Source: Nemertoderma westbladi (taxonomy: Eukaryota; Xenacoelomorpha; Nemertodermatida; Nemertodermatidae). Taken from it: a stretch of DNA of 64,000 nt. The translations under genes and the position numbers were made by a program. The DNA lies in the NCBI GenBank assembly GCA_032718475.1, contig JAUCBJ010001187.1, positions 47,554-111,553 on the forward strand, read 5' to 3'. Position 1 is the first letter of the stretch. Each line of letters starts with the position of its first letter. Below the pieces are notes generated by a model, which searched no databases, was not told the origin of the DNA, and saw nothing but the letters and a program-made list of their open reading frames with translations. Of this stretch, positions 33,901-48,900 are shown in pieces.

Positions 33901-36900
33901 CCCACCTCCTATTATAGCAGTGAGTAACCCTATAGATATTCAGTGTCCCACCTCCTATCATAGCAGTGAGTAACCCTATAGATATTCAGTGTCCCACCTC
34001 CTATTATAGCAGTGAGTAACCCTATAGATATTCAGTGTCCCACCTCCTATCATAGCAGTGAGTAACCCTATAGATATTCAGTGTCCCACCTCCTAACATA
34101 GCAGTGAGTAACCCTATAGATATTCAGTGTCCCACCTCCTATCATAGCAGTGAGTAACCCTATAGATATTCAGTGTCCCGCCTCCTATCATAGCAGTGAG
34201 TAACCCTATAGATATTCAGTGTCCCACCTCCTATCATAGCAGTGAGTAACCCTATAGATATTCAGTGTCCCACCTCCTAACATAGCAGTGAGTAACCCTA
34301 TAGATATTCAGTGTCCCACCTCCTATCATAGCAGTGAGTAACCCTATAGATATTCAGTGTCCCACCTCCTAACATAGCAGTGAGTAACCCTATAGATATT
34401 CAGTGTCCCACCTCCTATTATAGCAGTGAGTAACCCTATAGATATTCAGTGTCCCACCTCCTATCATAGCAGTGAGTAACCCTATAGATATTCAGTGTCC
34501 CACCTCCTATCATAGCAGTGAGTAACCCTATAGATATTCAGTGTCCCACCTCCTAACATAGCAGTGAGAAACCCTATAGATATTCAGTGTCCCACCTCCT
34601 ATCATAGCAGTGAGTAACCCTATAGATATTCAGTGTCCCACCTCCTATCATAGCAGTGAGTAACCCTATAGATATTCAGTGTCCCACCTCCTAACATAGC
34701 AGTGAGTAACCCTATAGATATTCAGTGTCCCACCTCCTATTATAGCAGTGAGTAACCCTATAGATATTCAGTGTCCCACCTCCTATCATAGCAGTGAGTA
34801 ACCCTATAGATATTCAGTGTCCCACCTCCTATCATAGCAGTGAGTAACCCTATAGATATTCAGTGTCCCACCTCCTAACATAGCAGTGAGTAACCCTATA
34901 GATATTCAGTGTCCCACCTCCTATCATAGCAGTGAGTAACCCTATAGATATTCAGTGTCCCACCTCCTATCGTAGCAGTGAGTAACCCTATAGATATTCA
35001 GTGTCCCACCTCCTAACATAGCAGTGAGTAACCCTATAGATATTCAGTGTCCCACCTCCTAACATAGCAGTGAGTAACCCTATAGATATTCAGTGTCCCA
35101 CCTCCTAACAGTCCTAGCAGTGAGTAACCCTATAGATATTCAGTGTCCCACCTCCTATCATAGCAGTGAGTAACCCTATAGATATTCAGTGTCCCACCTC
35201 CTATCATAGCAGTGAGTAACCCTATAGATATTCAGTGTCCCACCTCCTATCATAGCAGTGAGTAACCCTATAGATATTCAGTGTCCCACCTCCTAACAGT
35301 CCCAGCAGTGAGTAACCCTATAGATATTCAGTGTCCCACCTCCTATCATAGCAGTGAGAAACCCTATAGATATTCAGTGTCCCGCCTCCTAACATAGCAG
35401 TGAGTAACCCTATAGATATTCAGTGTCCCACCTCCTATCATAGCAGTGAGTAACCCTATAGATATTCAGTGACCCACCTCCTAACATAGCAGTGAGTAAC
35501 CCTATAGATATTCAGTGTCCCACCTCCTATCATAGCAGTGAGTAACCCTATAGATATTCAGTGTCCCACCTCCTTTCATAGCAGTGAGTAACCCTATAGA
35601 TATTCAGTGTCCCACCTCCTAACATAGCAGTGAGTAACCCTATAGATATTCAGTGTCCCACCTCCTATCATAGCAGTGAGAAACCCTATAGATATTCAGT
35701 GTCCCACCTCCTATTATAGCAGTGAGTAACCCTATAGATATTCAGTGTCCCACCTCCTAACATAGCAGTGAGTAACCCTATAGATATTCAGTGTCCCACC
35801 TCCTATCGTAGCAGTGAGTAACCCTATAGATATTCAGTGTCCCACCTCCTATCATAGCAGTGAGAAACCCTATAGATATTCAGTGTCCCGCCTCCTAACA
35901 TAGCAGTGAGTAACCCTATAGATATTCAGTGTCCCACCTCCTATCATAGCAGTGAGTAAACCTATAGATATTCAGTGTCCCACCTCCTAACATAGCAGTG
36001 AGTAACCCTATAGATATTCAGTGTCCCACCTCCTATCGTAGCAGTGAGTAACCCTATAGATATTCAGTGTCCCACCTCCTAACATAGCAGTGAGTAACCC
36101 TATAGATATTCAGTGTCCCACCTCCTAACAGTCCTAGCAGTGAGTAACCCTATAGATATTCAGTGTCCCACCTCCTAACATAGCAGTGAGTAACCCTATA
36201 GATATTCAGTGTCCCACCTCCTATCATAGCAGCGAGTAACCCTATAGATATTCAGTGTCCCACCTCCTATCATAGCAGTGAGTAACCCTATAGATATTCA
36301 GTGTCCCACCTCCTATCATAGCAGTGAGTAACCCTATAGATATTCAGTGTCCCACCTCCTATCATAGCGGTGAGTAACCCTATAGATATTCAGTGTCCCA
36401 CCTCCTATCATAGCAGTGAGTAACCCTATAGATATTCAGTGTCCCACCTCCTAACAGTCCTAGCAGTGAGTAACCCTATAGATATTCAGTGTCCCACCTC
36501 CTATCATAGCAGTGAGTAACCCTATAGATATTCAGTGTCCCACCTCCTAACAGTCCTAGCAGTGAGTAACCCTATAGATATTCAGTGTCCCACCTCCTAT
36601 CATAGCAATGAGTAACCCTATAGATATTCAGTGTCCCACCTCCTATTATAGCAGCGAGTAACCCTATAGATATTCAGTGTCCCACCTCCTATTATAGCAG
36701 TGAGTAACCCTATAGATATTCAGTGTCCCACCTCCTATCATAGCAGTGAGTAACCCTATAGATATTCAGTGTCCCACCTCCTATTATAGCAGTGAGTAAC
36801 CCTATAGATATTCAGTGTCCCGCCTCCTATTATAGCAGTGAGTAACCCTATAGATATTCAGTGTCCCACCTCCTATCATAGCAGTGAGTAACCCTATAGA

Positions 36901-39900
36901 TATTCAGTGTCCCACCTCCTATCATAGCAGTGAGTAACCCTATAGATATTCAGTGTCCCACCTCCTATTATAGCAGTGAGTAACCCTATAGATATTCAGT
37001 GTCCCACCTCCTATCATAGCAGTGAGTAACCCTATAGATATTCAGTGTCCCACCTCCTATTATAGCAGTGAGTAACCCTATAGATATTCAGTGTCCCGCC
37101 TCCTATCATAGCAGTGAGTAACCCTATAGATATTCAGTGTCCCACCTCCTATTATAGCAGTGAGTAACCCTATAGATATTCAGTGTCCCACCTCCTATCG
37201 TAGCAGTGAGTAACCCTATAGATATTCAGTGTCCCACCTCCTATCATAGCAGTGAGTAACCCTATAGATATTCAGTGTCCCGCCTCCTAACAGTCCTAGC
37301 AGTGAGTAACCCTATAGATATTCAGTGTCCCACCTCCTTTCATAGCAGTGAGTAACCCTATAGATATTCAGTGTCCCACCTCCTATCATAGCAGTGAGTA
37401 ACCCTATAGATATTCAGTGTCCCACCTCCTATTATAGCAGTGAGTAACCCTATAGATATTCAGTGTCCCACCTCCTTTCATAGCAGTGAGTAACCCTATA
37501 GATATTCAGTGTCCCACCTCCTATCATAGCAGTGAGTAACCCTATAGATATTCAGTGTCCCACCTCCTATCATAGCAGTGAGAAACCCTATAGATATTCA
37601 GTGTCCCGCCTCCTAACATAGCAGTGAGTAACCCTATAGATATTCAGTGTCCCACCTCCTATCATAGCAGTGAGTAACCCTATAGATATTCAGTGTCCCA
37701 CCTCCTATCATAGCAGTGAGTAACCCTATAGATATTCAGTGTCCCACCTCCTATCATAGCAGTGAGTAACCCTATAGATATTCAGTGTCCCACCTCCTAT
37801 TATAGCAGTGAGTAACCCTATAGATATTCAGTGTCCCACCTCCTATTATAGCAGTGAGTAACCCTATAGATATTCAGTGTCCCACCTCCTATTATAGCAG
37901 TGAGTAACCCTATAGATATTCAGTGTCCCACCTCCGATCATAGCAGTGAGTAACCCTATAGATATTCAGTGTCCCACCTCCTATCATAGCAGTGAGTAAC
38001 CCTATAGATATTCAGTGTCCCACCTCCTAACAGTCCTAGCAGTGAGTAACCCTATAGATATTCAGTGTCCCACCTCCTAACATAGCAGTGAGTAACCCTA
38101 TAGATATTCAGTGTCCCACCTCCTATCATAGCAGTGAGTAACCCTATAGATATTCAGTGTCCCACCTCCTATCATAGCAGTGAGTAACCCTATAGATATT
38201 CAGTGTCCCACCTCCTATCATAGCAGTGAGTAACCCTATAGATATTCAGTGTCCCACCTCCTATCATAGCAGTGAGTAACCCTATAGATATTCAGTGTCC
38301 CACCTCCTATCATAGCAGTGAGTAACCCTATAGATATTCAGTGTCCCACCTCCTAACAGTCCTAGCAGTGAGTAACCCTATAGATATTCAGTGTCCCACC
38401 TCCTATCATAGCAGTGAGTAACCCTATAGATATTCAGTGTCCCACCTCCTAACAGTCCTAGCAGTGAGTAACCCTATAGATATTCAGTGTCCCACCTCCT
38501 ATCATAGCAATGAGTAACCCTATAGATATTCAGTGTCCCACCTCCTATTATAGCAGTGAGTAACCCTATAGATATTCAGTGTCCCACCTCCTATTATAGC
38601 AGTGAGTAACCCTATAGATATTCAGTGTCCCACCTCCTATCATAGCAGTGAGTAACCCTATAGATATTCAGTGTCCCACCTCCTATTATAGCAGTGAGTA
38701 ACCCTATAGATATTCAGTGTCCCACCTCCTATCATAGCAGTGAGTAACCCTATAGATATTCAGTGTCCCACCTCCTAACATAGCAGTGAGTAACCCTATA
38801 GATATTCAGTGTCCCACCTCCTATCATAGCAGTGAGTAACCCTATAGATATTCAGTGTCCCGCCTCCTATCATAGCAGTGAGTAACCCTATAGATATTCA
38901 GTGTCCCACCTCCTATCATAGCAGTGAGTAACCCTATAGATATTCAGTGTCCCACCTCCTAACATAGCAGTGAGTAACCCTATAGATATTCAGTGTCCCA
39001 CCTCCTATCATAGCAGTGAGTAACCCTATAGATATTCAGTGTCCCACCTCCTAACATAGCAGTGAGTAACCCTATAGATATTCAGTGTCCCACCTCCTAT
39101 TATAGCAGTGAGTAACCCTATAGATATTCAGTGTCCCACCTCCTATCATAGCAGTGAGTAACCCTATAGATATTCAGTGTCCCACCTCCTATCATAGCAG
39201 TGAGTAACCCTATAGATATTCAGTGTCCCACCTCCTAACATAGCAGTGAGAAACCCTATAGATATTCAGTGTCCCACCTCCTATCATAGCAGTGAGTAAC
39301 CCTATAGATATTCAGTGTCCCACCTCCTATCATAGCAGTGAGTAACCCTATAGATATTCAGTGTCCCACCTCCTAACATAGCAGTGAGTAACCCTATAGA
39401 TATTCAGTGTCCCACCTCCTATTATAGCAGTGAGTAACCCTATAGATATTCAGTGTCCCACCTCCTATCATAGCAGTGAGTAACCCTATAGATATTCAGT
39501 GTCCCACCTCCTATCATAGCAGTGAGTAACCCTATAGATATTCAGTGTCCCACCTCCTAACATAGCAGTGAGTAACCCTATAGATATTCAGTGTCCCACC
39601 TCCTATCATAGCAGTGAGTAACCCTATAGATATTCAGTGTCCCACCTCCTATCGTAGCAGTGAGTAACCCTATAGATATTCAGTGTCCCACCTCCTAACA
39701 TAGCAGTGAGTAACCCTATAGATATTCAGTGTCCCACCTCCTAACATAGCAGTGAGTAACCCTATAGATATTCAGTGTCCCACCTCCTAACAGTCCTAGC
39801 AGTGAGTAACCCTATAGATATTCAGTGTCCCACCTCCTATCATAGCAGTGAGTAACCCTATAGATATTCAGTGTCCCACCTCCTATCATAGCAGTGAGTA

Positions 39901-42900
39901 ACCCTATAGATATTCAGTGTCCCACCTCCTATCATAGCAGTGAGTAACCCTATAGATATTCAGTGTCCCACCTCCTAACAGTCCCAGCAGTGAGTAACCC
40001 TATAGATATTCAGTGTCCCACCTCCTATCATAGCAGTGAGAAACCCTATAGATATTCAGTGTCCCGCCTCCTAACATAGCAGTGAGTAACCCTATAGATA
40101 TTCAGTGTCCCACCTCCTATCATAGCAGTGAGTAACCCTATAGATATTCAGTGACCCACCTCCTAACATAGCAGTGAGTAACCCTATAGATATTCAGTGT
40201 CCCACCTCCTATCATAGCAGTGAGTAACCCTATAGATATTCAGTGTCCCACCTCCTTTCATAGCAGTGAGTAACCCTATAGATATTCAGTGTCCCACCTC
40301 CTAACATAGCAGTGAGTAACCCTATAGATATTCAGTGTCCCACCTCCTATCATAGCAGTGAGAAACCCTATAGATATTCAGTGTCCCACCTCCTATTATA
40401 GCAGTGAGTAACCCTATAGATATTCAGTGTCCCACCTCCTAACATAGCAGTGAGTAACCCTATAGATATTCAGTGTCCCACCTCCTATCGTAGCAGTGAG
40501 TAACCCTATAGATATTCAGTGTCCCACCTCCTATCATAGCAGTGAGAAACCCTATAGATATTCAGTGTCCCGCCTCCTAACATAGCAGTGAGTAACCCTA
40601 TAGATATTCAGTGTCCCACCTCCTATCATAGCAGTGAGTAAACCTATAGATATTCAGTGTCCCACCTCCTAACATAGCAGTGAGTAACCCTATAGATATT
40701 CAGTGTCCCACCTCCTATCGTAGCAGTGAGTAACCCTATAGATATTCAGTGTCCCACCTCCTAACATAGCAGTGAGTAACCCTATAGATATTCAGTGTCC
40801 CACCTCCTAACAGTCCTAGCAGTGAGTAACCCTATAGATATTCAGTGTCCCACCTCCTAACATAGCAGTGAGTAACCCTATAGATATTCAGTGTCCCACC
40901 TCCTATCATAGCAGTGAGTAACCCTATAGATATTCAGTGTCCCACCTCCTATCATAGCAGTGAGTAACCCTATAGATATTCAGTGTCCCACCTCCTATCA
41001 TAGCAGTGAGTAACCCTATAGATATTCAGTGTCCCACCTCCTATCATAGCAGTGAGTAACCCTATAGATATTCAGTGTCCCACCTCCTATCATAGCAGTG
41101 AGTAACCCTATAGATATTCAGTGTCCCACCTCCTAACAGTCCTAGCAGTGAGTAACCCTATAGATATTCAGTGTCCCACCTCCTATCATAGCAGTGAGTA
41201 ACCCTATAGATATTCAGTGTCCCACCTCCTAACAGTCCTAGCAGTGAGTAACCCTATAGATATTCAGTGTCCCACCTCCTATCATAGCAATGTGTAACCC
41301 TATAGATATTCAGTGTCCCACCTCCTATTATAGCAGCGAGTAACCCTATAGATATTCAGTGTCCCACCTCCTATTATAGCAGTGAGTAACCCTATAGATA
41401 TTCAGTGTCCCACCTCCTATCATAGCAGTGAGTAACCCTATAGATATTCAGTGTCCCACCTCCTATTATAGCAGTGAGTAACCCTATAGATATTCAGTGT
41501 CCCGCCTCCTATTATAGCAGTGAGTAACCCTATAGATATTCAGTGTCCCACCTCCTATCATAGCAGTGAGTAACCCTATAGATATTCAGTGTCCCACCTC
41601 CTATCATAGCAGTGAGTAACCCTATAGATATTCAGTGTCCCACCTCCTATTATAGCAGTGAGTAACCCTATAGATATTCAGTGTCCCACCTCCTATCATA
41701 GCAGTGAGTAACCCTATAGATATTCAGTGTCCCACCTCCTATTATAGCAGTGAGTAACCCTATAGATATTCAGTGTCCCGCCTCCTATCATAGCAGTGAG
41801 TAACCCTATAGATATTCAGTGTCCCACCTCCTATTATAGCAGTGAGTAACCCTATAGATATTCAGTGTCCCACCTCCTATCGTAGCAGTGAGTAACCCTA
41901 TAGATATTCAGTGTCCCACCTCCTATCATAGCAGTGAGTAACCCTATAGATATTCAGTGTCCCGCCTCCTAACAGTCCTAGCAGTGAGTAACCCTATAGA
42001 TATTCAGTGTCCCACCTCCTATCATAGCAGTGAGAAACCCTATAGATATTCAGTGTCCCACCTCCTAACAGTCCTAGCAGTGAGTAACCCTATAGATATT
42101 CAGTGTCCCACCTCCTATCATAGCAGTGAGAAACCCTATAGATATTCAGTGTCCCGCCTCCTAACATAGCAGTGAGTAACCCTATAGATATTCAGTGTCC
42201 CACCTCCTATTATAGCAGTGAGTAACCCTATAGATATTCAGTGTCCCACCTCCTTTCATAGCAGTGAGTAACCCTATAGATATTCAGTGTCCCACCTCCT
42301 ATCATAGCAGTGAGAAACCCTATAGATATTCAGTGTCCCACCTCCTAACATAGCAGTGAGTAACCCTATAGATATTCAGTGTCCCACCTCCTATCATAGC
42401 AGTGAGTAACCCTATAGATATTCAGTGTCCCACCTCCTAACATAGCAGTGAGAAACCCTATAGATATTCAGTGTCCCTCCTCCTAACATAGCAGTGAGTA
42501 ACCCTATAGATATTCAGTGTCCCACCTCCTAACATAGCAGTGAGAAACCCTATAGATATTCAGTGTCCCACCTCCTAACATAGCAGTGAGTAACCCTATA
42601 GATATTAAGTGTCCCACCTCCTATCATAGCAGTGAGAAACCCTATAGATATTCAGTGTCCCGCCTCCTAACATAGCAGTGAGTAACCCTATAGATATTCA
42701 GTGTCCCACCTCCTATTATAGCAGTGAGTAACCCTATAGATATTCAGTGTCCCACCTCCTTTCATAGCAGTGAGTAACCCTATAGATATTCAGTGTCCCA
42801 CCTCCTATCATAGCAGTGAGAAACCCTATAGATATTCAGTGTCCCACCTCCTAACATAGCAGTGAGTAACCCTATAGATATTCAGTGTCCCACCTCCTAT

Positions 42901-45900
42901 CATAGCAGTGAGTAACCCTATAGATATTCAGTGTCCCACATCCTAACATAGCAGTGAGTAACCCTATAGATATTCAGTGTCCCACCTCCTATCATAGCAG
43001 TGAGTAACCCTATAGATATTCAGTGTCCCACCTCCTATCATAGCAGTGAGTAACCCTATAGATATTCAGTGTCCCACCTCCTATCATAGCAGTGAGAAAC
43101 CCTATAGATACTCAGTGTCCCGCCTCCTAACATAGCAGCGAGTAACCCTATAGATATTCAGTGTCCCACCTCCTATCATAGCAGTGAGTAACCCTATAGA
43201 TATTCAGTGTCCCATCTCCTATCATAGCAGTGAGAAACCCTATAGATATTCAGTGTCCCGCCTCCTAACATAGCAGTGAGTAACCCTATAGATATTCAGT
43301 GTCCCACCTCCTATTATAGCAGTGAGTAACCCTATAGATATTCAGTGTCCCACCTCCTATCATAGCAGTGAGTAACCCTATAGATATTCAGTGTCCCACC
43401 TCCTATCATAGCAGTGAGAAACCCTATAGATATTCAGTGTCCCGCCTCCTAACATAGCAGTGAGTAACCCTATAGATATTCAGTGTCCCACCTCCTTTCA
43501 TAGCAGTGAGTAACCCTATAGATATTCAGTGTCCCACCTCCTATCATAGCAGTGAGAAACCCTATAGATATTCAGTGTCCCGCCTCCTAACATAGCAGTG
43601 AGTAACCCTATAGATATTCAGTGTCCCACCTCCTATTATAGCAGTGAGTAACCCTATAGATATTCAGTGTCCCACCTCCTTTCATAGCAGTGAGTAACCC
43701 TATAGATATTCAGTGTCCCACCTCCTATCATAGCAGTGAGTAACCCTATAGATATTCAGTGTCCCACCTCCTATTATAGCAGTGAGTAACCCTATAGATA
43801 TTCAGTGTCCCACCTCCTTTCATAGCAGTGAGTAACCCTATAGATATTCAGTGTCCCACCTCCTATCATAGCAGTGAGTAACCCTATAGATATTCAGTGT
43901 CCCACCTCCTATCATAGCAGTGAGAAACCCTATAGATATTCAGTGTCCCGCCTCCTAACATAGCAGTGAGTAACCCTATAGATATTCAGTGTCCCACCTC
44001 CTATCATAGCAGTGAGTAACCCTATAGATATTCAGTGTCCCACCTCCTATCATAGCAGTGAGTAACCCTATAGATATTCAGTGTCCCACCTCCTATCATA
44101 GCAGTGAGTAACCCTATAGATATTCAGTGTCCCACCTCCTATTATAGCAGTGAAAAACCCTATAGATATTCAGTGTCCCACCTCCTATCATAGCAGTGAG
44201 TAACCCTATAGATATTCAGTGTCCCACCTCCTATTATAGCAGTGAGTAACCCTATAGATATTCAGTGTCCCACCTCCTATTATAGCAGTGAGTAACCCTA
44301 TAGATATTCAGTGTCCCACCTCCGATCATAGCAGTGAGTAACCCTATAGATATTCAGTGTCCCACCTCCTATCATAGCAGTGAGTAACCCTATAGATATT
44401 CAGTGTCCCACCTCCTATTATAGCAGTGAGTAACCCTATAGATATTCAGTGTCCCACCTCCTTTCATAGCAGTGAGTAACCCTATAGATATTCAGTGTCC
44501 CACCTCCTATCATAGCAGTGAGAAACCCTATAGATATTCAGTGTCCCACCTCCTAACATAGCAGTGAGTAACCCTATAGATATTCAGTGTCCCACCTCCT
44601 ATCATAGCAGTGAGTAACCCTATAGATATTCAGTGTCCCACATCCTAACATAGCAGTGAGTAACCCTATAGATATTCAGTGTCCCACCTCCTAACATAGC
44701 AGTGAGTAACCCTATAGATATTCAGTGTCCCACCTCCTATCATAGCAGTGAGTAACCCTATAGATATTCAGTGTCCCACCTCCTATCATAGCAGTGAGTA
44801 ACCCTATAGATATTCAGTGTCCCACCTCCTATCATAGCAGTGAGTAACCCTATAGATATTCAGTGTCCCACCTCCTATTATAGCAGTGAGTAACCCTATA
44901 GATATTCAGTGTCCCACCTCCTATTATAGCAGTGAGTAACCCTATAGATATTCAGTGTCCCACCTCCTATTATAGCAGTGAGTAACCCTATAGATATTCA
45001 GTGTCCCACCTCCGATCATAGCAGTGAGTAACCCTATAGATATTCAGTGTCCCACCTCCTATCATAGCAGTGAGTAACCCTATAGATATTCAGTGTCCCA
45101 CCTCCTATTATAGCAGTGAGTAACCCTATAGATATTCAGTGTCCCACCTCCTTTCATAGCAGTGAGTAACCCTATAGATATTCAGTGTCCCACCTCCTAT
45201 CATAGCAGTGAGAAACCCTATAGATATTCAGTGTCCCACCTCCTAACATAGCAGTGAGTAACCCTATAGATATTCAGTGTCCCACCTCCTATCATAGCAG
45301 TGAGTAACCCTATAGATATTCAGTGTCCCACATCCTAACATAGCAGTGAGTAACCCTATAGATATTCAGTGTTCTACCTCCTATCATAGCAGTGAGTAAC
45401 CCTATAGATATTCAGTGTCCCACCTCCTATCATAGCAGTGAGTAACCCTATAGATATTCAGTGTCCCACCTCCTATCATAGCAGTGAGAAACCCTATAGA
45501 TACTCAGTGTCCCGCCTCCTAACATAGCAGTGAGTAACCCTATAGATATTCAGTGTCCCACCTCCTATCATAGCAGTGAGTAACCCTATAGATATTCAGT
45601 GTCCCATCTCCTATCATAGCAGTGAGAAACCCTATAGATATTCAGTGTCCCGCCTCCTAACATAGCAGTGAGTAACCCTATAGATATTCAGTGTCCCACC
45701 TCCTATTATAGCAGTGAGTAACCCTATAGATATTCAGTGTCCCACCTCCTATCATAGCAGTGAGTAACCCTATAGATATTCAGTGTCCCACCTCCTATCA
45801 TAGCAGTGAGAAACCCTATAGATATTCAGTGTCCCGCCTCCTAACATAGCAGTGAGTAACCCTATAGATATTCAGTGTCCCACCTCCTTTCATAGCAGTG

Positions 45901-48900
45901 AGTAACCCTATAGATATTCAGTGTCCCACCTCCTATCATAGCAGTGAGAAACCCTATAGATATTCAGTGTCCCGCCTCCTAACATAGCAGTGAGTAACCC
46001 TATAGATATTCAGTGTCCCACCTCCTATTATAGCAGTGAGTAACCCTATAGATATTCAGTGTCCCACCTCCTTTCATAGCAGTGAGTAACCCTATAGATA
46101 TTCAGTGTCCCACCTCCTATCATAGCAGTGAGTAACCCTATAGATATTCAGTGTCCCACCTCCTATTATAGCAGTGAGTAACCCTATAGATATTCAGTGT
46201 CCCACCTCCTTTCATAGCAGTGAGTAACCCTATAGATATTCAGTGTCCCACCTCCTATCATAGCAGTGAGTAACCCTATAGATATTCAGTGTCCCACCTC
46301 CTATCATAGCAGTGAGAAACCCTATAGATATTCAGTGTCCCGCCTCCTAACATAGCAGTGAGTAACCCTATAGATATTCAGTGTCCCACCTCCTATCATA
46401 GCAGTGAGTAACCCTATAGATATTCAGTGTCCCACCTCCTATCATAGCAGTGAGTAACCCTATAGATATTCAGTGTCCCACCTCCTATCATAGCAGTGAG
46501 TAACCCTATAGATATTCAGTGTCCCACCTCCTATTATAGCAGTGAGTAACCCTATAGATATTCAGTGTCCCACCTCCTATTATAGCAGTGAGTAACCCTA
46601 TAGATATTCAGTGTCCCACCTCCTATTATAGCAGTGAGTAACCCTATAGATATTCAGTGTCCCACCTCCGATCATAGCAGTGAGTAACCCTATAGATATT
46701 CAGTGTCCCACCTCCTATCATAGCAGTGAGTAACCCTATAGATATTCAGTGTCCCACCTCCTAACAGTCCTAGCAGTGAGTAACCCTATAGATATTCAGT
46801 GTCCCACCTCCTAACATAGCAGTGAGTAACCCTATAGATATTCAGTGTCCCACCTCCTATCATAGCAGTGAGTAACCCTATAGATATTCAGTGTCCCACC
46901 TCCTATCATAGCAGTGAGTAACCCTATAGATATTCAGTGTCCCACCTCCTATCATAGCAGTGAGTAACCCTATAGATATTCAGTGTCCCACCTCCTATCA
47001 TAGCAGTGAGTAACCCTATAGATATTCAGTGTCCCACCTCCTATCATAGCAGTGAGTAACCCTATAGATATTCAGTGTCCCACCTCCTAACAGTCCTAGC
47101 AGTGAGTAACCCTATAGATATTCAGTGTCCCACCTCCTATCATAGCAGTGAGTAACCCTATAGATATTCAGTGTCCCACCTCCTAACAGTCCTAGCAGTG
47201 AGTAACCCTATAGATATTCAGTGTCCCACCTCCTATCATAGCAATGAGTAACCCTATAGATATTCAGTGTCCCACCTCCTATTATAGCAGTGAGTAACCC
47301 TATAGATATTCAGTGTCCCACCTCCTATTATAGCAGTGAGTAACCCTATAGATATTCAGTGTCCCACCTCCTATCATAGCAGTGAGTAACCCTATAGATA
47401 TTCAGTGTCCCACCTCCTATCATAGCAGTGAGTAACCCTATAGATATTCAGTGTCCCACCTCCTATCATAGGAGTGAGTAACCCTATAGATATTCAGTGT
47501 CCCACCTCCTAACATAGCAGTGAGTAACCCTATAGATATTCAGTGTCCCACCTCCTATCATAGCAGTGAGTAACCCTATAGATATTCAGTGTCCCACCTC
47601 CTAACATAGCAGTGAGTAACCCTATAGATATTCAGTGTCCCACCTCCTATTATAGCAGTGAGTAACCCTATAGATATTCAGTGTCCCACCTCCTATCATA
47701 GCAGTGAGTAACCCTATAGATATTCAGTGTCCCACCTCCTATCATAGCAGTGAGTAACCCTATAGATATTCAGTGTCCCACCTCCTAACATAGCAGTGAG
47801 AAACCCTATAGATATTCAGTGTCCCACCTCCTATCATAGCAGTGAGTAACCCTATAGATATTCAGTGTCCCACCTCCTATCATAGCAGTGAGTAACCCTA
47901 TAGATATTCAGTGTCCCACCTCCTAACATAGCAGTGAGTAACCCTATAGATATTCAGTGTCCCACCTCCTATTATAGCAGTGAGTAACCCTATAGATATT
48001 CAGTGTCCCACCTCCTATCATAGCAGTGAGTAACCCTATAGATATTCAGTGTCCCACCTCCTATCATAGCAGTGAGTAACCCTATAGATATTCAGTGTCC
48101 CACCTCCTAACATAGCAGTGAGTAACCCTATAGATATTCAGTGTCCCACCTCCTATCATAGCAGTGAGTAACCCTATAGATATTCAGTGTCCCACCTCCT
48201 ATCGTAGCAGTGAGTAACCCTATAGATATTCAGTGTCCCACCTCCTAACATAGCAGTGAGTAACCCTATAGATATTCAGTGTCCCACCTCCTAACATAGC
48301 AGTGAGTAACCCTATAGATATTCAGTGTCCCACCTCCTAACAGTCCTAGCAGTGAGTAACCCTATAGATATTCAGTGTCCCACCTCCTATCATAGCAGTG
48401 AGTAACCCTATAGATATTCAGTGTCCCACCTCCTATCATAGCAGTGAGTAACCCTATAGATATTCAGTGTCCCACCTCCTATCATAGCAGTGAGTAACCC
48501 TATAGATATTCAGTGTCCCACCTCCTAACAGTCCCAGCAGTGAGTAACCCTATAGATATTCAGTGTCCCACCTCCTATCATAGCAGTGAGAAACCCTATA
48601 GATATTCAGTGTCCCGCCTCCTAACATAGCAGTGAGTAACCCTATAGATATTCAGTGTCCCACCTCCTATCATAGCAGTGAGTAACCCTATAGATATTCA
48701 GTGTCCCACCTCCTAACATAGCAGTGAGTAACCCTATAGATATTCAGTGTCCCACCTCCTATCATAGCAGTGAGTAACCCTATAGATATTCAGTGTCCCA
48801 CCTCCTATCATAGCAGTGAGTAACCCTATAGATATTCAGTGTCCCACCTCCTAACATAGCAGTGAGTAACCCTATAGATATTCAGTGTCCCACCTCCTAT

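Noticed and set aside
30933-42169. Two identical 70-codon open frames in the satellite (30933-31145 and 41957-42169)
   Set aside because: They exist only because three 46/50-bp units align without a stop. They are identical because of the 11,024-bp duplication, not coding constraint.
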